DNA of 64,000 nucleotides from Hymenobacter fodinae (lineage in GTDB: Bacteria > Bacteroidota > Bacteroidia > Cytophagales > Hymenobacteraceae): contig NZ_SRLA01000005.1 of the NCBI RefSeq assembly GCF_004745825.1, positions 253,106-317,105 of the forward strand. Reading direction: 5' to 3'. This document shows positions 51,086 to 59,418 of this stretch, in pieces; positions within the stretch are counted from its first letter, which is position 1; the number at the start of each line of letters is the position of its first letter. A model generated the notes under the pieces. That model ran no database searches and was not told the origin of the DNA. It saw only the letters and a program-made list of their open reading frames with translations. The position numbers and the translations under genes are program-made.

Positions 51086-54000
51086 TTAGAGAGAAATGTC
51101 GAGGCCTAGCGTCAGGACTCGCACGGCGGGGTACACCCGGCCACTACTGCCCCGTCCTCCCCCAAAGCCCACACTCTCGCTGAATTCGGAGATTTCCGGG
51201 TCAAACCCGATTTTCTTCAAGTGACTGATGGTGAATAGATCCTGGCCCGAAGCAAAGATGCGCAGGCGCTGAACAGCGGCCTTTTTCGTAAGCGTGGCGG
51301 GCAGGGTGTAGCCCAGTTGCACGTTCTTGAGGCGGGCGTAAGCGCCGTTGCGCAGCCAGTAATCCGAGCCTTGGTTGTTGTTAGTGGAGGCCGTACCGAT
51401 GGTCAGGCGGGGATAATCCGCATTCGGGTTAGTGGGGGTCCAGCGGTCGAGGTGCTGCTGGTACACGTTTTCCCAGTTGTTGTGAAAGGCTTCCACCCCC
51501 TCACCCCGAATGTAGAGGCTGCGCTTGCCTACGCCCTGCACGAATACCAGCAGGTCAAAACCCTTGTAGTCGGCGGTGTAATTAGCCCCGAAAGTGTAGC
51601 GGGGAAATGGGTTGGCCAGAATAAAGCGGTCATCCTGGTTGATTATACCGTCGCCGTTTCGGTCCACGTAACGAAGGTCGCCAGGGCGAACTGTGCCAGG
51701 AGCCACAAAGGCAGGCTTAGGTCCGGCATTCACCTCCTCAAGCGTCTGGTAGAAACCGTTAGTGCGGTAGCCGTAGTACGAGTTGATGGGGAAGCCTTCA
51801 CGGATGATGTTGGTGGCGTCACCGCCCCGGATGGTTTCTACTCCCTTGGTATCAAGCACGGTATTGCGGCTGTCGGCCGCGTTCAGGCTCAGGCTCTGGT
51901 TGAAGCCGCCTTCGGTGCGCATCCGGTAGGTGGCCGTAACTTCCCAGCCCTGGTTGCGCACTTTGGCTGCATTCTGGGTGGGCGCCCCCGCCCCGAAGGT
52001 TGCCGCCACGGGCAGATCGATGAGAATGTCGCTGGTGCGTTTATCGAAAAAGTCGACGCTGAACGACAGCGCATTCTGGAAGAAGCCAACATCTAGGCCT
52101 ACGTTGCCCATGGTGGCCGTTTCCCAGGTAATATCCGCGTTGGATGTGCTGAAGTAAGATCCCGATACGGGCGTGCTGCCGAAGGAGTAGGTGCCCGGAG
52201 CCAGGCTAACGGTGCTCAGGTAGCGGTACAGGCCAATGTTTTGGTTGCCCAACTGGCCTAGGGAGCCCCGCACTTTCAGGTCGCTGAGGGTAGGCTGCAG
52301 GAAGCTTAGGAACGGCTCCTCCAGGGGCCGCCAGCCCACCGACACCGAGGGGAAGAAGCCCCAGCGCTTGTTGCTGGCAAACCGCGAGGAGCCGTCGTAG
52401 CGGAAGCTACCCTCCAGGAGGTACTTATTGGCGAAAGAGTAATTCAAGCGCCCGAATACCGAGTTAAGGGCCCACTGCTCTTGGTTGCCGTAGGTGCCGT
52501 TGGCGTGGTAGCCGCCGCTGGGGTCGTACACGCCAGCGTAGGTGGTACCATTGTTCACCACCCCGAAATCGTTTCCGGGCACGTTGATAACGTGTACACC
52601 TTGGCGGTCGTCGGTGAAGTGTTCAGTGGAGTAGCCTACCAAGGCCTGCAAGCCGTGCTTCTCGGCAAACGTGCGGTCGTAGTTGAGTACCGCCTGGTAG
52701 TTGGTTAGCAGGGTACGCTGACTGCGTTTCTGCACCGAGTTGTTGCCGTCGCCGCCAGCGGTGGGCGAGCCATCCAGGGTTACGTATTGTAGGCTGCGGG
52801 TGAATTCATCGAGCTGATAATTCCACAGGTCGCCGCCCACTATGCCCCGCAGTTTTAGTCCCTTTACCAACTCCAACTCGGCGTTCAGATTAGCGTAGCC
52901 ATTGTCGTTGGAGTTGGTGCGTAGGCCACCGTTGATCAGCCGGTTCACCGAGTTACTGGTGGAGGTTGCCGGCGTTACGTAGTTGCCTTGTTCATCCTGC
53001 ACGGGATAAATAACCGGGATGCGGGCCGCGTCGCTGATAATCCATTGCGAGTCGAAGGCGTGCTCCCGGGTTCCCACGTGGGCATAGGCAAAAATGGCCC
53101 CTACTTTGAGGCGGTCCGTTACTTGCGTGGTCAGGTTCAGGCGGCTGTTGAGCCGTTTGAACCCGTAGTCGTCGCCATTGAACAAGCTGTTTTGGTCAAC
53201 GTAGCCCAGCGAAAGCAGGTAGCGGGTACGGCCCGTGCTGCCACTAACGCTCAGGTTGTGGTTTTGCTGCAAGGCCCGCTTTTTCAGCACCCTATCCAGG
53301 TGCCACTCATAATCGCCATGCGCGGCAAAGTCTCGCATTTGCTGGGGAGTGAACTGCGGGGCCTGTCCGGAGTTAACCAAGGCCTCATTCTTCAGTTGCA
53401 TAAACTCTAGGCCAGTCACAGGCTTGCGCTGAAAGTTCGGCTCCTGCCAGCCCACCACGGTGTTGTAGCTGATAACGGGCTTCTGGTTGAGTACGCCCTG
53501 CTTGGTGGTTACCAGCAGCACACCGTTGGCGGCCCGCGAGCCATAAATGGCGGCCGAAGCAGCGTCCTTGAGCACCGTCACGCTTTCAATGTCGTTCGGG
53601 TTCAGTGCGTTGAGCGAGCCAGGAATACCATCCACAATGATGAGCGGCGAGGCATTGCCCAGCGTGCCTACCCCCCGGATGTTGATGTTGAGCCCAGCGC
53701 CCGGCTCCGCGCTATTCTGCTGAATGGTGAGGTTAGGAGAAGAACCTTGCAGCGCCTGAGCAACTGTGGTTACCGGCCGGTTTTCCAGCGTGGCCCCTCC
53801 TACCGTGTTGATGGCGCCGGTTACGTTGGCCTTCTGCTGGGTGCCGTAGGCCACTACCACTACCTCGTTCAGCGCCTGCGTGTCGTCGGCAAGGGTGACG
53901 TTGAGTTGGCTAGTCGCCCCGGTGATGGGAACTTCCTTGCGGCTGAATCCTACGAAACTGAATACCAGCACGCTGTTTTCGGGTGCTTGCAGGGTGAAGT

Positions 54001-54271
54001 AGCCATCGGAGTTGGTGCTGGCACCTTGCGTAGTGCCTTTCACTACAATGGTTACCCCGGGGAGGCCTGCGCCCTTGGCATCCGTCACGCGGCCTGCTAC
54101 GGTCACGTCGGCCAGAAGTGGGGCTGTTGATCGGGAGGGAAGCATCAGGGCCGGATCGGCGGACCGGGCGCTTTGGTTAGCGAGAGCCCAAGCCCCCTGG
54201 GCCCGGCTGGCGCTACTGGGAACAGCGCCCAGCAGTACTGCTAAACGCACGTAGCGAGTAAAGTTTGCCAT
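51086..54271 (-). CDS. SusC/RagA-family TonB-dependent glycan importer
   Basis: 1061 aa from ATG 54271 (MANFTRYVRLAVLLGAVPSS); 16 upstream codons in frame are not needed. A carboxypeptidase-regulatory-like domain (VAGRVTDAKGAGLPGVTIVV ... DGYFTL) and TonB box region (NEVVVVAYGTQQKANVTGAI) precede the plug (IIVDGIPGSLNALNPNDIES, AIYGSRAANGVLLVTTKQG) and a 22-strand barrel ending RVYPAVRVLTLGLDISL. It imports mannose-rich oligosaccharides delivered by SusD. It is the first gene of a compact operon (SusCDE, GH76), with a 578-bp upstream region for control. Confidence 0.97.
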   Translation of the reverse strand: MANFTRYVRLAVLLGAVPSSASRAQGAWALANQSARSADPALMLPSRSTAPLLADVTVAGRVTDAKGAGLPGVTIVVKGTTQGASTNSDGYFTLQAPENSVLVFSFVGFSRKEVPITGATSQLNVTLADDTQALNEVVVVAYGTQQKANVTGAINTVGGATLENRPVTTVAQALQGSSPNLTIQQNSAEPGAGLNINIRGVGTLGNASPLIIVDGIPGSLNALNPNDIESVTVLKDAASAAIYGSRAANGVLLVTTKQGVLNQKPVISYNTVVGWQEPNFQRKPVTGLEFMQLKNEALVNSGQAPQFTPQQMRDFAAHGDYEWHLDRVLKKRALQQNHNLSVSGSTGRTRYLLSLGYVDQNSLFNGDDYGFKRLNSRLNLTTQVTDRLKVGAIFAYAHVGTREHAFDSQWIISDAARIPVIYPVQDEQGNYVTPATSTSNSVNRLINGGLRTNSNDNGYANLNAELELVKGLKLRGIVGGDLWNYQLDEFTRSLQYVTLDGSPTAGGDGNNSVQKRSQRTLLTNYQAVLNYDRTFAEKHGLQALVGYSTEHFTDDRQGVHVINVPGNDFGVVNNGTTYAGVYDPSGGYHANGTYGNQEQWALNSVFGRLNYSFANKYLLEGSFRYDGSSRFASNKRWGFFPSVSVGWRPLEEPFLSFLQPTLSDLKVRGSLGQLGNQNIGLYRYLSTVSLAPGTYSFGSTPVSGSYFSTSNADITWETATMGNVGLDVGFFQNALSFSVDFFDKRTSDILIDLPVAATFGAGAPTQNAAKVRNQGWEVTATYRMRTEGGFNQSLSLNAADSRNTVLDTKGVETIRGGDATNIIREGFPINSYYGYRTNGFYQTLEEVNAGPKPAFVAPGTVRPGDLRYVDRNGDGIINQDDRFILANPFPRYTFGANYTADYKGFDLLVFVQGVGKRSLYIRGEGVEAFHNNWENVYQQHLDRWTPTNPNADYPRLTIGTASTNNNQGSDYWLRNGAYARLKNVQLGYTLPATLTKKAAVQRLRIFASGQDLFTISHLKKIGFDPEISEFSESVGFGGGRGSSGRVYPAVRVLTLGLDISL

Positions 54272-54849
54272 GTGATGGGTGGGAAAAATAAAGGATGTAG
54301 AGCAGAGGAATCCGCGCACCAGCTAGGCAACTCAGCCGGGAAGTGCAGGGAATGTGGGATGCGACCATGGCCTACCCTGGGCTTTAGCCAGCGGTAACCA
54401 AGTGTAGAGGGGCTCTGTGGGCGGGCACATGGCCCGGTACTCGGATAAAGGGTAGCTGCTAAGTGAACCAGCGCATTACAGTTAAAAGCTGATTCGTTTT
54501 GGGTAAAAGCGTGGGAGTTTGGTAGGTCAGGAGAGTATCTTCTTTAAAGCACCACGCCTGTTTTAGCGGTTTGAGTTAGGGCTGAAATGAGGGCAGAGAC
54601 AGTGCTTAAGCACCACATCGCCACCGGTTTGTACCCCACCGCAACCGCCTGCTACGGAGTGCTGAGTAGGCAAGTATAGCTAAATCGTTTAAGCAATGTA
54701 AATAGCTGATGTGTTTATCGATGAAAATATTTCACTAAATAAACTTAATTATTTGATAATCAAATAATTACTATGAATAAATTTCTTACCTCTGCCTGCC
54801 TATTTACTGTTTGGGCAGCTGGCGAGGCGCATTTTTAGCTGGTTACTCC
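54272..54849. other. Upstream control region of susC
   Basis: 578 bp without a gene. On the minus strand TATTTTTC (plus 54283-54290) is a near match to the -7 box just before the susC start. TTCGTTTT at 54493-54500 repeats half of the inverted repeat found at 59189. The AT-rich part near 54700-54790 contains a 25-bp palindrome. The rest shows no clear motif. Confidence 0.5.
54746..54770. promoter_or_regulatory. 25-bp perfect AT-rich palindrome, candidate operator
   Basis: TAATTATTTGAT, a central A, then ATCAAATAATTA. It lies between the MFS stop (54850) and susC start (54271), 475 bp upstream of susC. The perfect dyad with TTTGAT/ATCAAA half sites looks like a dimer-binding site. No T-tract or GC stem supports a terminator. 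Confidence 0.55.
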
Positions 54850-56247
54850 CTACTTCCACCCACGCTCAATCTCTTCCAGACTCCGGCCTTTGGTCTCCGG
54901 TACTGCTCGCCACACAAACAAAAAGGTCAAAGCCGACAGCCCGGCGTAGAGCCCAAAGGCGCCGGCTAGCCCCGCTGCTTTTACCAGGGACAGAAACGTA
55001 TAGGATACCACCGTACAGGCAATCCAGAGGGCAACTGTAGCCACCGAGGCTCCGCGGCCCCGCACTGCATTGGGGAAAATTTCAGTTATAACTACCCATA
55101 CCCCCGGCCCCAGCCCCACTGCAAAGCAGGCCACGTACAGCATAATAAACCCGAGCAACCAGGGGCCGGGCGCGCCCAGGTGCAAGGCGACTACTAAGGC
55201 TCCCAGCGCCAAGGTCATACCCCCCGAAGCCACCAGCAGCAACGGCTTGCGCCCAATCCGGTCGATAACGAACAGCGCGACAATGGTACCGGCGAAGTTG
55301 ATGCCCCCAATAAGGGCGTTGGCCCCAATGGCCGATGCGGCGCTCTGCCCACTGTGCTCCGTGAAAATAATGGAGCCGTAGTAGAGAATAGTGTTGATGC
55401 CAGTAATCTGCTGCAGCACGGCCAGCACTATGGCAATCCGTAAGGGCTGCCGCAGGCGCGGCTGATACAGGTTGGCGTCCTCCCCGCGTTCGGCAGCCAG
55501 GGCGGTCTGAATTTCAGCTGCTTCCGTGGCAGCGGCTTCTGGGCCATTGAGGAGAGTAAGCGTAGTCATGGCTTCCGTTTCACGGCCCCGGCCCAGCAAC
55601 CAGCGGGGGCTTTCGGGTACTAGTAGCAGCGTCACCATGAAGAGCAGAGAAGGCAAGGCCGCCGCCGCAAACATCCAGCGCCAAGAGGCCAACCCGAGCC
55701 CAGCCAGATAATAGCTGGCCACGTAGGCCAGTAAAATGCCCGTTACAATAGCCAGCTGATTCAGCGTAACCAACTGCCCCCGAATGCGGGCCGGGGCAAT
55801 TTCAGCAATGTAAAGGGGCACCAGCAACGAGGCCAGCCCAATGGCTAGGCCACCCGCCAGCCGGGCTACCACAAACTCCGTGAGCGTGCGGGGCAGTGCC
55901 GCCGCCAGCGCCGAAAGCGTGAACAAGAGCGCGGCCCCAAACAGCAGGCGACGACGGCCGTAGCGGTCGGTGAGCCAGCCGGCCACGGCAGCGCCTGCTA
56001 CCGCCCCAAACAGAATGCTACTTGCAGCTAGCTCGGTTTGCGAATCGGTCAGGCCGAAATCCTTCTTCAGAAATACCAGGGCCCCGTTGATGATGGCCGT
56101 GTCGAAGCCAAACAATAGTCCTCCCAATGCCGCGACGGTCGCCATCAGGTAGACGTAACCGGCTTTGCCAGTGGGGCCCACCGCTGGTGAAGGTGGCCTA
56201 GGAGGTGATTCGCGCAGCACGGAACCAGAGGACGCTTGAGTAGGCAT
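54850..56247 (-). CDS. MFS sugar porter (sugar/H+ symporter type)
   Basis: 465 aa, twelve transmembrane helices. All sugar-porter signatures are present: GGLLFGFDTAIINGAL, DRYGRRRLL after helix 2, PLYIAEIAPARIRGQLVTLN, PESPRWLLGRG, QQITGINTILYYGSIIF, DRIGRKPLL and the end VPETKGRSLEEIE. These inner-membrane carriers bring in hexoses or pentoses. Mannose is the likely substrate, given the mannosidases and isomerase. It is 138 bp after the regulator, in the same direction. Confidence 0.95.
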   Translation of the reverse strand: MPTQASSGSVLRESPPRPPSPAVGPTGKAGYVYLMATVAALGGLLFGFDTAIINGALVFLKKDFGLTDSQTELAASSILFGAVAGAAVAGWLTDRYGRRRLLFGAALLFTLSALAAALPRTLTEFVVARLAGGLAIGLASLLVPLYIAEIAPARIRGQLVTLNQLAIVTGILLAYVASYYLAGLGLASWRWMFAAAALPSLLFMVTLLLVPESPRWLLGRGRETEAMTTLTLLNGPEAAATEAAEIQTALAAERGEDANLYQPRLRQPLRIAIVLAVLQQITGINTILYYGSIIFTEHSGQSAASAIGANALIGGINFAGTIVALFVIDRIGRKPLLLVASGGMTLALGALVVALHLGAPGPWLLGFIMLYVACFAVGLGPGVWVVITEIFPNAVRGRGASVATVALWIACTVVSYTFLSLVKAAGLAGAFGLYAGLSALTFLFVWRAVPETKGRSLEEIERGWK

Positions 56248-56385
56248 GGCAAGTAGTAGTTAGGAGTTATTGAGTAATACAATGCGAAGCGTTTGCGGCC
56301 AGCTTAAACCACCCTCTAGGCCACTTTCCAGCTCAAGTACCCCGTTCAGCACCCACCGCCGCCGGAAGTAGATTTCTCCAAAGGG

Positions 56386-57186
56386 TCAGACCAGCAGGAC
56401 CTCAATGCCCAACTTTCGAAAGGGGGCTACCTGTGCGTCGGTGGCACCCGTGTCCGTAATAAGTTGGTGTACTTCGGAGAGCGGACAAATCAAGGAGGTA
56501 GCAACCGTGCCGAGCTTGGTATGGTCGGCTACTACAATGCGGCGCTTGGCCTGGCGCAGCATCACCTGAATAACGGCGGCTTCCTCGGGGTGCAAGGAGG
56601 TCAGGCCCTTCTCGGCATCAATGCCATTTACCCCAATAAACACCTTGTCAACGAAGAACTGACTGAGGGCCTGAGTGGTAGCGGGACCCACCAGCGAAAA
56701 CCAGCCGCCCGTCAGGAAGCCGCCCGTCACGAACACGCGCACATCTTGGCGGTGGCTGAGCTCCATAGCTACGTTAACGGTATTGGTGACTACCGTCACG
56801 TTGGCGTCGGAGCGGAGGCTGCGCGTAACTTGGGTGGTGGTGGTACCCGCCGTTAGGGAAATAATATCGCCAGGCTGAATCAGGGCCGCCGCGGCCAGCC
56901 CAATGCGGCGCTTTTCCGCCAGATTGCGGTCAATCTGGTCGTGGAAGCTGGAGTTGTACCGAAAGGGCTCATACAGCAAAGGCTCCCGGGGCACCGCGCC
57001 CCCGTGGGTACGCCGCAGCCGGCCCTGCTGCTCTAGCTCCATCAAATCGCGCCGTACGGTGACCACGGAAACCCCAAACAAAGTGGCTAATTCCTCAACG
57101 GCTACTGTGCCGGTTTGCAGGAGCTTTTCAACAATAGTTTGAGCGCGGATGGCCGCCGCATTATCAGATGTTACTAAATCAGCCAT
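56386..57186 (-). CDS. DeoR/GlpR-family transcriptional regulator
   Basis: 266 aa from ATG 57186 (MADLVTSDNAAAIRAQTIVE). The N-terminal winged HTH matches the DeoR signature (VEELATLFGVSVVTVRRDLM, ELEQQGRLRRTHGGAVPR). The C-terminal sugar-phosphate sensor domain has the usual TAGTTTTQV, TNTVNVAMEL, FVTGGFL and VADHTKLG segments. Such proteins usually repress until a phosphorylated sugar binds. Mannose-6-P or fructose-6-P would suit this locus. It is 58 bp downstream of the isomerase and is the only regulator seen in the region, with no SusR or hybrid two-component sensor. Confidence 0.93.
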   Translation of the reverse strand: MADLVTSDNAAAIRAQTIVEKLLQTGTVAVEELATLFGVSVVTVRRDLMELEQQGRLRRTHGGAVPREPLLYEPFRYNSSFHDQIDRNLAEKRRIGLAAAALIQPGDIISLTAGTTTTQVTRSLRSDANVTVVTNTVNVAMELSHRQDVRVFVTGGFLTGGWFSLVGPATTQALSQFFVDKVFIGVNGIDAEKGLTSLHPEEAAVIQVMLRQAKRRIVVADHTKLGTVATSLICPLSEVHQLITDTGATDAQVAPFRKLGIEVLLV

Positions 57187-57244
57187 AAGGAAAGAAGAGT
57201 AAAAAGTTGGTTTGCGAGCGAAGGTAGCAGCCAGCCGGGAGCCG

Positions 57245-59023
57245 CTAGGGCTGGGTTCGCACGTAGGCTTTAAGGGTAGCACATTCGGTACCTACTGCTC
57301 GCCCGTAGGGACGAATGGTGTAGGCCCCAACTGCCGCCGGCACAATGAACGTTTCAGCATAGTGGACCACGAAAGGCTCAAAGGCTTGCGTTGGGCTTTC
57401 GACGATGGCCTCGGCTCCTTGTACCAGATTAAGCACCTGCACCCCACCTTGGGTATGATGCGGCACCAGGCCCGTAAACCAGTGCCGACGAGTTTCAATG
57501 AATTCCCGCTCGTGTAGGCCAGTGCGTTCTTCGCGCCAGTCGGGCCCACAGCCTACTGGCTCCACGTGGTTCACCAAGTGCTGGGCCACCCAGTCTGTGG
57601 TACGGTCAGTTGCAATATTGGCGGCCCCGTGGGTGAGATGAATGGGCCGGGGCTGGCCATCTAGGCCTAGTCGCTCCCAATCCCAGAGCTTGAAGGTGAA
57701 GATGTACGGCGTAGCCGAAATCTCCAGCACCATAGAATTAGCTCCCGAGCAGTGAATGGTACCCGCCGGAATCAAAAAGTGGTCGTGGGCGCGGGCCGGA
57801 AACTCATTGATGTAGTGGGCTGCCGGGAACGGGGCCGTGCTGTCTTGCTGCGCACGTTGCAAGTCGGCTAGCATGGCTGGCACGTCTACATTTTCCTTCA
57901 GCCCCAGGTACACCACTGCATCCGGCTCGGCCGCTAGCAGGTAGTAGCTTTCATCCTGAGTGTAGGCCAGGCCAAACTTATCCTGCGCATACTCAGTGAG
58001 TGGGTGCACCTGCAGCGAGAGGTTGCCGCCGCCCATAGTGTCCAGAAAGTCGAAGCGAATGGGAAACTCGGTGCCGAAGCGCCCGTGCACAGCCTCCCCC
58101 AGCAACTCGCGCGGATGGGCAAACACCAGGTTAATGCTCGGGATTTCCACCCGGGCCTCTCCAAAACCCAGCAGCAAGGAGTTTTCTTCGGGCACGCAGT
58201 CAAAGCCCCAGGCGTAGTTGGCTGGGCCATCGGGCAGGTCGCAGACCTCCCGCAGCCACTGCCCACCCCATGGTCCGGGGTCAAAAAACGGTACCACCCT
58301 AAATGGCCGCCGCACCGCAGCGGCCAGCCCAGCCCGCAGGTCGGCGCCCGTGATGAGCTTGGGCACCGCCGCATCATTGGCATCGAGCAGGAAGTCAGCG
58401 GTAGGCAGTACCTGTTTTTTCAACCGGTCGGCCGCCCGCCAGTCTACGAAGAATGCGCGCTTATACTTAAGGCTGGCTTTTTCGGTGAAGTTGTCCGCGC
58501 CAAGGTTGGCAATGTCGCCCCGCCGTTGCCGCAGCTGAATTTCCCAACGGGCCAGATCGGCATACACAACCAGAGCGGGGTTTGGGTAGACTAGTGTCGC
58601 TCCGGTTCCAAGTAGCAGAATTAGCTCACCTGCTGCCGCATCTGCCAGAGTTTCCTGCGCTTGCGCCAACTGCTCGGGGTCGAAAAAGTCGGCTACGGTC
58701 AGCCCATTGAGCCGGCCAAAAACGGGGTCATCGGTAAGCGAGCCGGCCACCAGCTGGTCAATTTCAGCGGGGCGGCGGTACAAGCTATCGGCCAGCAGGC
58801 ACTGAGTTGGCTGCAGGGCCAGGCCTAACTCTTGTTGCAGCACTTCCAGATCAGTGCCAGGATAGCATTCCACGGCAAGAACCCGAGGACCGTCGGGGGC
58901 AGCTGGCGCAACTTCTAGCGCCGCACGCAACGCTGATATAATGGCGGGCCACCCGATTTGGCAAGCCTCCGCTGTGGCCGCAACCGGCACGTAGGGAAAC
59001 TTGTCATAGTTGGAGGAGCGCAT
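57245..59023 (-). CDS. Class I mannose-6-phosphate isomerase-like protein with N-terminal extension
   Basis: 592 aa from ATG 59023 (MRSSNYDKFPYVPVAATAEA). The C-terminal about 350 residues are a type I phosphomannose isomerase cupin: zinc-site motif NLSLQVHPLTEYAQDKFG, FLIPAGTIHCSGAN, and the later cupin half with QGGVQVLNLVQGAEAIV. About 240 N-terminal residues are extra; they read as an alpha/beta domain reminiscent of a nucleoside or sugar kinase that lost its P-loop (VLAVECYPGTDLEVL, RWEIQLRQRRGDIANLG). The isomerase would convert mannose-6-P to fructose-6-P. First gene of the minus-strand group. Confidence 0.85.
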   Translation of the reverse strand: MRSSNYDKFPYVPVAATAEACQIGWPAIISALRAALEVAPAAPDGPRVLAVECYPGTDLEVLQQELGLALQPTQCLLADSLYRRPAEIDQLVAGSLTDDPVFGRLNGLTVADFFDPEQLAQAQETLADAAAGELILLLGTGATLVYPNPALVVYADLARWEIQLRQRRGDIANLGADNFTEKASLKYKRAFFVDWRAADRLKKQVLPTADFLLDANDAAVPKLITGADLRAGLAAAVRRPFRVVPFFDPGPWGGQWLREVCDLPDGPANYAWGFDCVPEENSLLLGFGEARVEIPSINLVFAHPRELLGEAVHGRFGTEFPIRFDFLDTMGGGNLSLQVHPLTEYAQDKFGLAYTQDESYYLLAAEPDAVVYLGLKENVDVPAMLADLQRAQQDSTAPFPAAHYINEFPARAHDHFLIPAGTIHCSGANSMVLEISATPYIFTFKLWDWERLGLDGQPRPIHLTHGAANIATDRTTDWVAQHLVNHVEPVGCGPDWREERTGLHEREFIETRRHWFTGLVPHHTQGGVQVLNLVQGAEAIVESPTQAFEPFVVHYAETFIVPAAVGAYTIRPYGRAVGTECATLKAYVRTQP

Positions 59024-59418
59024 AGCAGGAGAAATAAGGAAAGGAAGTAAAGAGAGGCCAGTTAGGCGCAGTAATTCAGGCAAATGCACCTTGCATCAGT
59101 TGCTCGGAGCGCTAATGTTTAACTGAGCCTAAGTGGCCTTTGGCAACATGCTACAGAATTAGCATGGCCAATATTGACAATAAAAATGTTCGTTTCATAG
59201 CAAAACGAAAAAATATAGTGTTTTATTTGTCGTATTGATAGGCCTACCGATGCATCTATCTACCGGTAGGCCATTCATAAGTGCATTGCTCGTCACTTAA
59301 CTCTGGAGTGACCTTCCCCTCTCCTACCAGCCCTGACAGTCGACTCGCCTGTACTGCTTTGGCGCTGTGAGCGTGCTGTTTCTGCTACTACTTCCCACCT
59401 TCTATAGCTCACACGTGT
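59024..59418. other. Divergent promoter region
   Basis: 395 bp between the isomerase (minus) and GH76-like (plus) genes. It is AT-rich at 59150-59230, where the inverted repeat 59189-59209 lies. No exact TAnnTTTG box was found in either direction. Confidence 0.5.
59189..59209. promoter_or_regulatory. DeoR-type inverted repeat, candidate operator
   Basis: TTCGTTT (59189-59195), 7-nt spacer CATAGCA, AAACGAA (59203-59209). TTCG and TTTCG half sites are typical of DeoR/GlpR-family operators, and a DeoR gene is in the adjacent operon. A related half site, TTCGTTTT, lies upstream of susC at 54493. Confidence 0.5.

Noticed and set aside
51317..52096. 259-aa plus-strand ORF across susC
   Set aside because: Shadow of the SusC barrel.
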